Shown here: in pieces, positions 25,925-40,900 of the stretch
Layout: every line of letters starts with the position of its first letter
Position numbering within the stretch: the stretch's first letter is position 1
NCBI GenBank assembly: GCA_018389105.1
Contig: JACATO010000329.1
Location: 1,157,501 to 1,221,500 of the forward strand
DNA from: Nautilus pompilius
Taxonomy: Eukaryota; Mollusca; Cephalopoda; Nautilida; Nautilidae
Direction of reading: 5' to 3'
Length of the DNA: 64,000 nucleotides
Program-made: the position numbers and the translations under genes
Notes under the pieces: generated by a model
Database searches by the model: none
What the model was told of the DNA's origin: nothing
The model's input: only the letters and a program-made list of their open reading frames with translations

Positions 25925-28900
25925 ATGGAGGCGTGTAGCGCGGCTCCTGCAGAAGTGGAAAGGCTACGGGCTGAATTACGCGAAAAGGATTCCGAAATCC
26001 TGCGATTAAGAAGCCTGCTTGAAGAAAGGGTAGCTATTTTCATCCTAACTGATTTTGCTTCGCCGCTTCCTGTGGGGGTTTCGGGACCTCTGCTGCTCGA
26101 CTCTGTGCGAGGGGAGGGGTAATTGTTTTCTCAACGCCAGAAACTAATAAATTAAAAAGGGTTCGTTGAGCAGCCCCTCCATCTCTGCCAGCTCCCTGCT
26201 GTAATATATATATATATATATATAAGTAATCACCATTTTATTTATCTTTTTTTAAACAAGTCAGACGCTGCATTTAAATTAACATTTTCTATCGGGTCAT
26301 CATCATAATATAGTGTAGTATGGCCAAATCCAGAGGGACAGGTAGTTTGTCACTTGTATAAAGGTATCTACTAAATAAGGGCGTTTGTCTTAAATTGTTG
26401 CAGTATTTGCGTTTTATGCTAATTTTTTTTGTGGGGGGGGTGGTGGGACGCTATTACAGAATTTACGCTTTACCGACATTAGTGTTCAAGGGGACGTAAC
26501 TCTCCCTGCCCGCCCCGAGAGGAAATACTCTTGCGACGGGTCCCCGTAATTTCGAGAAACATGGACGGAGGGGGGCGTGAGAAATGATACAAAACCTTAC
26601 TGTACTCCGAGCAGAACCCTGTGTTGTTGTTGTTGTTGTGTGTACCCGTGTTCATGTTTTAAAGATGTTTTCTTTAAATTACGGACGAATGCGAATGTCA
26701 CCGTGGTCTGTGAAGTTATGAGCCTCTGAATGTTGTCAGCGGAAGGTAGACCCAGATTTTGTAGCCATGCCTTATACAGAGAGATTACCTTCACCTTCAC
26801 CTTTGTATATCGCGCCTTCCCCCCCCCCCACACACACAGATGGATAAATAACACAGGGGAACAAATTTTAAATAATTTTCAGTTGCATGGAATATTTTAA
26901 CAAATTTTGATAGAACTTTAGGCGCTGATTTCAAATCTGAAATTAGTTTTTCTCTACAAGCTTTAGTTTGCATGCAATTTGAGGTTAGTGAAATTTTACA
27001 ATGTGAACTTACGTAAACCATATATAAGCATTTTCATGTCCATATAAATTTATAACTTTTTGTATTTTTATAATTAAATTATAATTTATCATTTGTTTCA
27101 GTTTAAACATGGCTTCTATTAAGAGAAATCATTGCAGAAACAAGCCTAATGCCTTCTGCTACATATGTGGATGCTACACACTAAATCGTCAAAAACGTAA
27201 TGTATCCTCCTTTGTCAAGCGTGCTTACAAGGCATATTTTGAAGTTCATCTTGGTGACCAAGACAAGCAATGGGCGCCTCATGTTGTGTGTCACAATTGT
27301 GAAGAAATGCTTCGAGACTGGACCAAAGGAAAACGTAAAAGTCTACCTTTTGGAGTTCCGATGGTTTGGCGTGAACCAACCAATCATTTAACTGACTGTT
27401 ATTTCTGCATGGTAAACACATCGGGAGTTGGAAAAAAAACCGACATAAAATTACGTATCCAAACATTCCCTCAGCTATTCGGCCTACTCCCCACTCTAGA
27501 GAAGTTCCTGTTCCAATATTAAAGGCTTACCTTCATTAGACGATAAAGACATTGAAGATGATACAAACAAACAAAATAGTAGTGACAGTGAAGTGGCAGA
27601 AAAATGTTCGTCGTCGGAGAATTGTTCTTCAGACTCTGAACCTTTTCCCACCCCTAAGCCTCTTCTGCAAGTTGAATTAAATGATTTAGTGCGAGATTTG
27701 GGCCTTTCAAAAAAAGCAGCAGAGGTTTTGGCATCAAGATTACAAAGTAGAAATCTTGTTGATCACTCTGTTAAAGTTTCATATTTTAGAAATCGTGACC
27801 AACTTTTTGTAGCTTTCTTTTCAGAAGACAAACATTTTGTTTACTGCCATGACATTCCAGGGCTTCTTAAAGAACTGGGTGTATCTTACTATAATCCTGC
27901 CGAATGGAGACTCTTTTTGGACAGTTCAAAACGTAGTCTAAAGTGTGTTCTTTTACATAATGGCAATGTTTATGGAGCGGTACCTATCGGTCATTCTGTG
28001 CATTTGCGAGAAGACTATGATGATGTGAGAATAGTCATGGACTTATTAAAATATCATGAGCACAATTGGATCATTTGTGTGGACTTAAAAATAGTCAATT
28101 TTCTTCTTGGACAACAGAAAGGTTTTACCAAGTTTCCATGTTTCCTTTGTATGTGGGACAGCCGAGCACGAGACAAACATTGGGTCCAAAAGAACTGGCC
28201 TATCCGTGAAACTCTTAAAGCTGGCATGCCAAATATCATAAAAGAGCCAATTGTAAACAGAGATAAGATCATCTTCCTCCTCTTCACATAAAATTAGGTT
28301 TGATAAAGCAATTTGTTAAAGCCCTAAAAACCGAAGGTGAATGTTTTCAACACATCATCACAGCTTTACCAGGGTTATCATTTGAAAAAATCAAAGCAGG
28401 TGTGTTTGATGGCCCACAAATTAGAACACTATTTCGTGATAATCAGTTTGTTGCTAAGATGAATGCTTTGGAAAAAGCAGCATGGTTATCTTTTGTGGCA
28501 GTTGTTCAGAACTTTCTCGGAAACTATAAAGCGGAAAACTACTGTGATCTTGTGAACACAATGCTCCTCGCTTTTCGTGATCTCGGGTGCAACATGAGCA
28601 TCAAGCTTCATTTTTTGAACAGCCACCTTGATAAATTCCCTGACAATCTGGGAGCTGTAAGTGACGAACAAGGAGAACGATTCCACCAAGACCTAAAGAT
28701 CATGGAAGAACGTTACCAAGGGCGCTGGAACAAAAGCATGATGGCTGACTACTGCTGGAGCATTAAACGAGATTGCCAAGATAAAGTGTACAAACGCAAA
28801 AGTTACAAACGCAAATTCCTTCCTGGATAAAATACACATTCAGATAAAAACTAATGAAAATATGGCACGATCAACACTAGATAATAATTTAATTTACTCA

Positions 28901-31900
28901 TAAAATTTTTTAATTCTCTATCTTTTGCTTCAATAAATATTTTTAAATGACTTTTTTGCCGTTTTAAGATTAAAGTGAACAGAAGAATTTTGATTAATGT
29001 TGGAATTTGCTAAAATAACGAAAAATAAAAAATGTCAAATTGCATGAAATCTGTAGCTTGCAGACAAAAACCGACTTTAAAATTAAAATCTACATATTCA
29101 AATTGACTAGAAAAAAGTATTTTTTTTAATGCAACAAAATGAGTGTTCCCCAGTGTAATCGTACAATACTTATTTCGGTGACGGTAACGTAAGAAATCTT
29201 GTTGATTTCTGTTTTTATTGCTTTTTACCAAATAAAATGTTTAATGTGGAATTTAATTGTTTTTTGTTGTTGTTGTTGTTTTTTTTTTTTAAAACAGGAA
29301 AATATTCCTCTAACTTTTCCACCAAAAGAATGTAGCAGCAGCGCTTCTCGTTCGGACAGAAACTGTAAGCAAGCTTAGTAATGAAGCTGTAGCCAGGTAC
29401 AGCAGACAGTTGATCCTTCCAGAGTTGGGTGTGAAAGGTAAGTAGTTGGCAAAATAATGAGATGTTGTCTGTACAAATGAAAAAAAAAACAACAAACAAA
29501 AAAACACGAATAAATATAAAGGTTGAAAACCACTGCTGGAGCTTTTGCCCCTGTCCGTGGTGGTATGTGGTCAGGGGTCTGCTGTACAAGTCTACTATGC
29601 CTGTGGAGTTGGTTTCCCAGAATATTAAGACTCCAGGAGCATTTAGGAAAACATTTAATGTAAAGGTGGACTGGACAAACCAGTCTCATGAAACCCTAAC
29701 CAAAAGATAATGATTCTGTTGTTTGAAAGTTGAGTTTGCTCAATCTCTGCCATTTCTGTTTGTCATGGTAGAAGTACTGTATTATGTTAATCCTCTCTGG
29801 CTCAACTCTAGTACCACCCTCACCCGATCGATGTCTGGTTACTGAAATGCTATCTCTAAGGCGTTATGGCTTCAAGAAACAAACTGTTCTCTGTTAATGA
29901 ACTAGGATAGCACATTTGCTTTCTTTTAAGGATTGTATTGCCATTTTTGACAATGTCTGCAAAGTGCATCATTTAACTTGGAGTTTTGGATATTAAAGAA
30001 TTCAGAGTTTAAAATGCTTGTTTATTACCAGTTAATAGAAATAATTGAAAAAAATTATAACCCAAGAACACAGAAATTTTTCACTCTTCTCTCTAATACA
30101 TGCTTTGTATGCTTGAGTAAATGCTAAAAATTATAGATGATCCTTAGTGCATATGATGAACAACAGTTGACATCTGATTTAAATTTCCTTCTCTTCAAAC
30201 ATAGTGCTGCACAAAAGGTCAAGGGTATTGGATATAAAGAAATACTAAATAGTTTACTTTGAAATATTTGTATCTCTCCAGGACATTGTGTGATGGTTTC
30301 ATTAGTGAAAAATTGGTAGCTATCTAAGTTTTCTTGTTCGATATCACATGATCATAATATCAAAAACTGCATGGATCAGATACTGTAATGTATTGTTCTT
30401 AACACCTAGCTAGTACGTATATAGTGCAGACAGCGTCCTGGAATATTGCATCATTTATTCTCCATTGTGATTTGCAGATTAGCCATTGTCTTGTAGTAAT
30501 CAACACATTATTGAAGATCCATGACAATATAGTTATTGTTTCATATCTGTCTTTCTCTGAATGCTACAGCATTTCTTGTCATCAGGATTTCAGCAAGTCA
30601 GTACTTGGTATGTTCACCAATGTTACTATGGAATACCCACAGAAGTCTAATTTGTAGAATGGAATGTGAGCGACATATCCTGGCTTCAGTGTTAATAATG
30701 GCTCTGTGATATAAATGTTTTCCTAGCTCATTCATGGCATCAATTGCTGGCCTGTGTTTGAGCCCCATTGGAAACCAATTTGTTTTGGTGTTCCATTGTT
30801 GTGGACTTCCATTTTCTTTCTACAAATAGAGATGAACTCTAGTAGGAACTTTCTATTTCCTGCTGAACATGGAAGCATTAGATCTCACAAAATGCTGCTT
30901 TGTCTACATTGCATTGGCAAAACTTGTCACCTTGCTATTGGAGGTGGGCATTGTGTTGCTGTAGGAGTCACATTTGTTAAATTGTAGTGCCTCTTACACC
31001 TTATGTTTTATCTCAATCTCATAATGATGATTGGATGTACTGGAACCTCTCTTACTTCTACTGTCACTGAAGCACTCTGGTCACTATTTCCACAGATAAT
31101 TAGCTTTATCTATTGGTTCCTGTAATGCAGGATTATCAGAATAAATGATTGAGGTTTCTGCACATCCCGGGTGTTAAATTTAGAAAACAAAAAATTATTG
31201 TTGAGTACATTTGCAAAGAAACTATCTTTTTGAAATGTTAATTCTTGAGTTTGCTGATTACTTCTAAAATCAGCTAAAACAAATAGTCACCTGTAATTCT
31301 AATCTGAGTTTACTTTTTTTTCAAGTTACTATTTAGCAACTCTAGTTTTAAGTATCGACAATTGTATCTCAAGCTATAATGTTATAGTAAAATGTCTACA
31401 AGTATTTTAAAAGTACATTTGTTTGAAATATGACAGTTTGATTTGAAATGCTCTCTATCCACTGAAACCTGTTAAATAAGAATATGGGTGTTAAAGGATG
31501 GTGAATAACTTCTAAAAAGCCACACAAACAATGTGAGAAGCAAAAAAATAAACACGTTTAAACCAAGATAGTGTTTATTTTTCTGTCGTCTGAAAATAAC
31601 ACTAGTTTTTGGAACTGTTTGATCCACATTAATTTAGGTGTTTTTTTTTTTTCTTTTGAGTTGTGTAAATGTTCATGGAGATGACATCAAGATGTTCTGG
31701 TTATCAAGAAATACTACTATTGTAGTGAATCAAATATTTTAAAGTCTTCTTTTTTTTTCTTGTCAAAAATAATTGTATACATCTGTAGAAATATTTGTTG
31801 AGGCTGCATAGCACCATGGTAACTTCTAACGGTGTTGCCATTTCTTGTGCCTTATGGAGCATGGCAGTTTTACCTTCCGTGGGAATGGAAAGTACCTGGG

Positions 31901-34900
31901 CTGCTACAAAGGAGTGAGAAAAAACTGAGTTAGGGGAGAATGGTTAGCCTCATAGTCTATGTTAGGGATCAAACTCAGAACCCTGCTGCAGCTATCTACT
32001 ACCCAAAAGTAGTATCATTTATTTATTTATTTATTTATTTATTTAGTTATTACTAAATACAGCAGTAGTTGTTTCAGAAGTAATCTTTTAGGGGGGGTAA
32101 AAAGGGAGATTTGTATGGCAGTGGCTATTTTTTAAACTAGCATGTTAAAGGTAAGCAACCAATTAATGCTGAACCAACTGCACAACAATTCTGAATGTGG
32201 GTAAAAGTTTTATTTTTGCTTGCTATCCAGATAGATTGATGCATTGGAGATTTTAGCATGGTTTTTTTATATATGCATCTTTGCCTTGAAACAAGAAAAT
32301 ATGGTGTTAAATATTTAAACCCATGGGATGAGAATTTTACAGTTTTGGCATTTTGGTTTTATTTTGGAGAATAATCATCATGTCCCCCATCAAACACAAA
32401 TAAAGATGTCAATGTGCTTGAGGGGAAAAGTGGGGGCTTTCATGGAAAAAAATCTCAGTGACGGCCATTTTTACAGCATTGACTAGTGATTGAGTGTGCT
32501 CACACAATTAGACGTTTCCATGAATTATTTTAGTCTTTTAATCTTAATTTGCAGGACAACTTGCCCTAGCAAATACCTCTGTTCTCATAGTTGGTGCTGG
32601 TGGTTTAGGATGCCCTGCTGCTGTTTATTTGGCTGCTGCTGGCATAGGTAAGCCAAGTTAACTTCCTTTAGTATATACTTTTGTTTTGTCTATTGTACCC
32701 AGGGCTACCTGTGTCGCAATATATAAAAATGTATTTTTGGTTATTAACCAAACTTCAAAGATGTTTACATTTTGACTTAAAAAAAACAGTAGCCCATTAC
32801 TTGCCGTTTAACTCTTATGGTGCTGAAAGTTGAAAGCGGGTATGACCACTTTGACATTTACAGCCCTTTGACGCTGGAAGCAGATTCAGCCTAAGGCTTC
32901 AAAAAAACCTTTCCCTCTATTGAGATAAGCGAGAACACCCTCACATCTTTGAAAGCTTTGCAGCTTCTGTCAAATTCCTAATTTCATTTTTTGATGGATA
33001 ATTGAGTTTCCAGCCCAAAATTTAATTAAGCACTGAAAGGGTTAAAGCACCTACTAAAAACTGATGATGATGGATTTCCGAAATTTCTTGCATGTTTTCT
33101 AAATCTTGCCCAAGTAAAATATGGAATTAAATAGTTTTACTAATTTGTTTCTGTGACACTTGATTTCCTAAGATGATATCACAGAACTATATTTCCAAGA
33201 TTAAAATAAACATCCTTGTTATACAGTTTTAGGGGAGTACAGGCTTTCTCACTGAAGACATGTACTATACTGAGACTTTTTCTTGAATTGCTAGGCAAAC
33301 TTGGTGTGGTGGATTATGATGAAGTTGAACTTTGCAATCTCCATCGGCAGATTCTGCACACTGAGCAGAGGATTGGCGTTTCAAAATCATTGTCTCTGAT
33401 TCTTGGATGTTCCCGGTCAGTGAAATAAAAAAAAAATGACTTATTTGTTGTGCGTAAGATTCTTAAGATTTTTCCAGTTAGATATTTACATTTTTATTAA
33501 TTTAATATTGTTTTAAAAAATTATCTACATACAGCTTGAGTGCTGGAAACTGTAAGTCATGTAAATTTTGTGATTTTCTAAATGAGATTATTTGATGTTT
33601 TAAAAAAATGTTAAAGATCAAACCTGTATGGAACAATTAGTGGACTAAAATAGTGGTATTATACACCAGACACAACCCTGGTGAGGGAGTGTAGTGCTGT
33701 GGTTATCCGCTAGAGAGCATTTGTGCTGCGATAGGCCTGTGCCTTTCTGCTTTGGCAGAGAAAACATGTTACTTTCTTTGATAAAAACTAAATGACAGCA
33801 CAATGTAGTGATTTATTGTGCTTTAGAAAATCTCTCTCTTTCTCTCTCTATTAAATTTAATTGAAGCCTTGTTTTGTTTCTGGAGCCAAAGATGGTTGTG
33901 TAATCCGATACATCATCAATTCATCAAACAAGGATTTTCTGTAAATGAAACTTGCAAACTGTTGTCTTTAAGCAGTGAAATGCAAGCAGAATGATACAGA
34001 TAGACCCTGCATAATTTCAGTGCTATAGGTTTAATGTACATACAACAACTCTTCCAGGATTCAGTATTGGTAGGAGCATTACTTGTGTTGTGTAGAACTG
34101 ATGTAAAGTTTGGTCTTGGTATTTGGTCCTTAGTTTATGAAGAAGAAACTCCCAAAGGTGTTCAATGGGGGTTCACATATGGGCTCCTCTTCCAAGCTAT
34201 AGTATTTCTGGATGTTGGTGCTACAGGATATGTTGATTATCTTTGAGGATGTTTTGGTCAAATACAAGCAGGAAAGCATTCAAGAAGATGGATAGGTTAA
34301 CCAGTGGTATTTGAATGTCAATCAGTGAATGACAGGTCTGTTTTATTCACATACCATCGCTCCAAAATCACCATGCTTATTGGATGTAAATACACTACGG
34401 AAAAAGCCTTACAAACCTTTACCGGATCCATCCATGTTCATCCAGAGGTGGTGAATTTCAGATGAAAGCTTGACTTATTTGTGAAGACTCTAAACTGTCA
34501 GTACATGTTACACCAGGAAAGAAGATGGCTTTTATTTACATCTGGCAGCAAAGACTTCATTGAGTAACTCTTCTAATGAATCTAACTCTAGACAGGAGCC
34601 ATTGCAGAGACTTGGTGGTGTTAATGCTGCAGTAACTGAGGTATTATATACAATCCAGTCTGTGCATACAGGATATTGGAGGAATGTTTGTCATGCAAGC
34701 GGTTACATTCTTTCACCTTAAGCAGATGAATTATTCAATGCATATCTCATTGCCACTATAAAATTGGCTCCTGAGATAGGCATCCATTTTTTTGAGAATT
34801 TTTAATGCCAGAAAAATGTAGCAGCGCTGGTCAGTCCATATTTCCTGCCAGATTTGTACCTTCCAAATAATCTGTAGATTTTTGTTTTTCATAAGGTAAA

Positions 34901-37900
34901 CGCTACTCCAGCCCTGCCTGTCCAGAATCAATTCTTTATAAACTTTTTTTTTTGTTGCATTTCAACAGATTAAACTCCTCTGTGCAGTATGTGCCATACC
35001 ACTTCCAGCTGGACAGCTCAAATTCCCTGGACATTATTCAGCAGTATCCTCTGAGTTCTAATTTCTATATTTGACTTACTGACGACTTTTACACAAAAAG
35101 AAATGATTTGAAGCCATTGGCAATGCCTGAGCCATTCTTAGAATGTGATGTTATACAGATTCTTTCTCATTACCATCACCTAGCACTCGTCATGATGTTT
35201 TTTTGGGTGTTGATAATGCAGATTTTCTATTATTTTCTTTTGGGCCAGGAGATTGTCAACTATATCTAGCTCTGCCACTAGGCTTGCATGTTTAGAACAG
35301 AGGAAGGCCAACAGGTCTAGCTAGGAACCTGACTCATTGACCTGGAAAGCAGTGATCACTGAGCCTGTGTCATAATGACAATGCTAACATCACTAAAGTA
35401 TATCAGTTTGTTTACTTCTATAGGTGGACAGAAAATCTACCTTTATATAAAAAATTTCAGACTAGTGTGGTTACATGTGGTTTAGCCTTTTCTCTTTGGT
35501 TGCAGATATTGATGCTTAGCAGTACAGCACACACATCCTGATCATTCTCTCTCTTGTCTTGTCTTAAACAGTCCCATCAGCTTTCTATTTGGTTTGATAC
35601 TGTACATAGAACAGAGAGATGGTTCCTATTTTAAAGTTCTTGTCAGGTTGGATGCATGAAAATTCATTTTATGGAACAATATACAAAATAAAAATCATTG
35701 ATTGTGTTCAAAACCGCTGAATAAATTATCTGAAATGGAAAACCGCAATGCCTGTCTTGCATCAAAAATATCTTATTTTCCTCTTTCAACTTTCTTCTTC
35801 TGAGTCATCTTTTTCAATTTCTGAAATCTTCCTTAACAGTTACTAGTTATGACATAATCTTAGATGCTACAGACAACGTGGCCACTCGATATCTTTTGAA
35901 TGATGTGTGTGTGTTAGGTGGCAAGCCACTGGTTTCAGCCAGTGCTCTGAGGTTTGAGGGACAGGTGAGTTGCTGGTTTGTCATTAGCATTGGACAGTGT
36001 TATGGCATGTCATCTGCTTAGTATACTTTGAAAGATGCGTTCACTACCAGTAATTTTTAAAATAGAAAAAAAGAGCTGTCAAATCCACAGCTTTGTTAAT
36101 CATCGTCTTTTAGAAGATTACAGAGCATGGTCACAGTATTGAGGCTCTGAAAGTAAAGTAACCATTTCTATTGTTGTAGTTTTGTGTTTTGGGTATTTAG
36201 CATTTTACAGGTTGTTGGTTAGGCTAGGTTCCAGGCCCCGTTTTTTTGAGTTCCATTGGATTTTTTTGTAGGTGTGGTGAATGGGATAAAATTTGGACTG
36301 TTTCATTAAGCTTGCATTCAAATAGGAAAGTTGACATCGTGTCGGTTGATCAGAAACCAAAAGGGTGGCGGCATGGAGAAAAGTGGCATTCCAGAAGATT
36401 CCAGGGCTGTTAAAGTTGTCATCTTACACTTTTTAGCATGTTTTCTAATTCACCATTAAATGGTTTTGCTTTCCAGTTGACGGTGTACAATCACAATGGG
36501 GGTCCTTGTTACAGATGTCTGTTCCCAGAGCCTCCACCCCCAGAGACTGTCACTAACTGCTCGGATGGAGGAGTTGTGGGAGTAGGTAGGATCAATCACG
36601 GTGTACTGTTGGTCGGGTGTATCTTAGACTGGTGTGAAATCTCTCAGGCAGGAGTAACTATTCTAAAAGTGGTTGGTTAATAAACTAACTATTCCTTAAA
36701 AAAAAAAATAGCATATCAAATTTGTTGGCATGAAAATTAATTTTAAAATTTTAGACCTGCCTACCTGATCAGCTGAGAAACAACTTGATACCCTGGTATC
36801 ATAATTGAGCTGCTTTTTTTTTTTTTTTTAAAAAAAAGAATATCAGCAGATTGATCTTGAAATTTTTAAGTCAGCATTATTTAATTTTACTAGATTCCAC
36901 TGGTTTCTAACCTGGAAATCGTGTTTCTGCTGGCTATTAGCTCTGAATTACTATAGAAGAAATGTGAAGCCTAATGACATAGAGTTCATGTGTGTGATAA
37001 TTATTTTATATTCTTGATCAACTAAGAAGTGAACGAATCAAACCAGTCTCCCTCTTATAATAGTCATTATGCTAAATAAACTATTTGAGAAGCAGCATAA
37101 TGTGGATTTTTTTTAAAATGACCATCATTATTGCTTAGCAAAATGGCTTACTGTAATGAAACTGAGCTTTGTACTCATCAGGATTTAAAAATCAGTTGTT
37201 TAAGATTACATTTGTGGTTTCATTAATAAAAACAAATCAATCTTTGAACATTGGATGAGGCTGTGTAGTGGCCTGGCACTTGTGACATCAGCAGATGATT
37301 TGTTGTCCAGCTGTGCCACATTTACCGAGCACGGCAGGGTTATGAGCTGTTGGAGGGAGGGTATTATGATTCTGAGGTTTCTAAAACCTTAGATATACAG
37401 ACATCCAGTCTTTAGCAAATGCATAGATTATTATTTCTAGTAAGCATATACAGATGCTATTTTTTCAACTTGTTGTTTAAAAGGAACTATACTGATAGCT
37501 TGAGCAGCAGCTTCTCTACTGTTATATAAAGAGTTTGAAAGCTGTTTTAAAGAAAACAAAATGAAGTTTGTTTGTGTGTTTTACAGTTCCAGGTCTTCTA
37601 GGATGTCTGCAAGCTTTAGAAACAATTAAAATGGCATGTGGTTTGACTAGTATCCTTTTTATATTTAAAAAAAAGAAGTTAATTCTATGCCTGTTAATGA
37701 AGAACAATTTTGCATTTTACAGATGTTTTTAATAGAAAATGTACAGCATGAACTTAAAAGATCTAGATCTGCATTAGTTGTAGCTAATCTAACAGTTTAT
37801 GAGATGCACATAATTATTGTTTGGTTGTCGTATGCCATTTTGTACGGAGATAACCTTGGTAAGAGAACACTGCATATTCTACACCATGTTGGGGCCAGCA

Positions 37901-40900
37901 CTTGACTTCGGCAGGTAAATTCCTACTAGAATTCTATATGCGGCACCTGGCTGGTGAAGAGTGAGAAGAAACTGTCAGGGTGGTCTGCCAAACTGATCCA
38001 GCTGACTTGGGTATTTGTACCCTAACTACTGGGTCACCAGCTGCCCTTCGAGTGACTGAAAAAAAAACAGTTTGCATAGATTGATGGATCCCTATAAAGG
38101 TGATGGTAGGTTTATTCATCATGTTTGTCAGATAGTCCAGTTTGTCTTTGAGCAGAAATCTTTTAAAAAAATTAATAATTAGATTCTTGATTAGTTAAAT
38201 GGAGACTTTTCACACTAATGAGGTCCATTGTTAAGTATTGGCAAACAACCATTTCACATGATTGCACCAAAGGATAATTTCTGAGAACGGATACCTACCA
38301 CTGTAGCAGAGAAATTCCTGGCTCTCTATCCTTTAAAATAAATGAGATTAAAAAAAAACTTAAAAGGGCTCAACATGATTAAATTAAAATTATACAACTT
38401 AACTGTTAAATCAGATTAACAGAAGACTGCAAAAGTTGAGCATATTTAGTTCTGTCCCAACTCCCTTTCCCTAAGGCTCAGGCATGTATCCTTTCATTTA
38501 TATTGTGGCTAACATTCAGGTGTACTTTACCATTGTTAGTAGAGTTGTTTTTTGGGTTACTTTGAATGCTATGCAAGTAAAATACTTAGTGTAAGAGACT
38601 GTTAAGTGTGCTATAAGTGCTTAAAGATGCCATACACATTACTGTGCAATTATTTAAGATTAGCCAATTGCTAATGTGATGATTTTAAAAAATTATTTGA
38701 TCCCTATATCAAAATCCCTTTTCTACAAACGTTTTTGCTTTTACTGTATAAATGCTAACTATGGTAAGTACTAGAGAGAAGAAACAATCAGAAATGGAAT
38801 GTGAACATTGCCAGGCACTTATAATGATGCAGGTGAAAACCAAGAGTAGAGTGTGGTATGCCTCCTGCTGTTCAGGATCACTGATTAACTTCATCCTCCA
38901 GCATGGAATTGATGATTAATTAGCCACTGGTGCAGTGCACTATCTATGGTTTATAGCAAGGAAAGGCACCACTGCCATGTGTGTGTTAAGCTCCAACAAA
39001 CTCCTCTTTTAGATGTGGGGTGAAATTTGTGTGACCAGTTTTTGAAGACCAAGAAGAAACCATGCTGGCCAGGTCTGTACCAAACCAAGTCTGTCTCTAG
39101 TGGTAATTGAACTTGGGCTTGCAAAATGCACACAAGGCAGTAGATCAAGATCCTGTCATTAGCAAATGACATCTGAATCATGACTGACTAAAAAAAATAA
39201 TATTAGTCCAAAATCTACAACACTGCCATTTATTTGGGATTGTTCCATTCTGCAGGTTGCTACACTTGAGTTGTTGCTAAATAATGGTATAAGTAGCATG
39301 GAAGGTATTCTGTTGCTGCATTTTAACAAATTGATTATCCAGGCCTATCTCAAAGCTACAGCCAGCTGGATATAAGGCAATTTCATCCCAGCATTTTGTT
39401 GAGATATTTGTTTCAAAAGTTCTTTCATACTTTCCAGCACATCTGGAATAATAATTGTTAGAAATGTAATTTTGAATTAATTTATCAAACAAGTTAGTCT
39501 TGCAACTTTCAAAATGTTTTCTTTCACAATTTCTTAGCTTTGAGCCAGAAATTGCTGCTGTTTGATGGGCTCGATGGTAGCTTTAGACTGATTAAGTTAC
39601 GCCCACGGCAGGAGTCCTGTTGTGTTTGTGGCAAAAATCCTAACATTACTCAGCCAATTGATTACGAGCAGTTCTGTGGTGCTGGAGCCACTGACAAGGT
39701 TGGTTCGGTTGTTTCATCAAACTGATGATGCATTTTTTTTTAAAAAGGGGAAGACCTCAGACCTACATGATGTTAAACAGATATAACTAAAATAGTAATA
39801 ATTTTCTTATGGCATATAAGTCTGTACTCATTTAACTTGGAAGTCCAGGCTTCCACATATCTATGGATAGTCATTGAAATTACTTTAATGAACAAATTTA
39901 AAAAATTACTGCCCAGATCCTTTGCCTATCGTGTAAGCAATTAACTGTTAATGCACTCACTGAAGCATGTAAAATTATCCGATCAATATTAAGTGCATGC
40001 TTAACGATTGCATTCTAATATCTTAATTGTATGTATAAATACCCTACCAGATGAATCCTCTACCTCTTGAAATGGTTCCTGTAAAGTATCACAGGTCATA
40101 TACAGCAGCTTTTGTTGTAAATTGTTAAATTCATTGAAAAAAAAAAATGGTGGTAATATGGCTGTGCATAGGGAAATACTGGAATAAGTTAGAGGTATAT
40201 GTGCTAGCCCAGTACACTGCATGTGGTGGATTTAGAACTGTACAGCTGAGACTAAAGGTCAAACAAATCAATGCCTTTACATTTCCTATCTATTTTCCAC
40301 TGGTGTAGTGTTTGGCATCAGAGAAGAACGGCTGAATTTTTGAATTTGAATGTACTGTAATATCTGAAAATCCAATTTTATCTGTCTTGACACTATTTAT
40401 GTTTGGCTTTTTAAAGTAGGCAATTCAACACAGCGCAGATGACACTGCATCACCTGATGATCACTGGTGTCATGCAGCAACTAGAAACACACACTGGGCT
40501 TTCAATTCCAGAATCGACAATAACATTTGCAGTTTGTTCCAGTTCTCTCTGATTACAAACTAGTTGAAAATCTATTTCAGCACCCCAATTTATCCAGAAG
40601 ACTGTCTATGAGTTCAATGACTTGCACAAACAGATCATTGTGACAGTTTGAAGGAAAGGAAAGTGGGAAAATTAACCAATTGGATTTACACTCTGAAAAA
40701 TACAGAACTCTAATCTCTCTTGCTGTTCAGCAGTGCGTAATTTTAGAGATCAATGTTTTTGTTTTCCTTTTACTGAATAGTGGATACTGCTAACCATGAA
40801 ATATCTACATTTCCAGGATCGACAAATCCATTTGCTACAGGACTTTGATAGAGTTTCTCCGAAGGTAAGTGCGCCATGCTGTTCAGCTATACTTTTAGGT

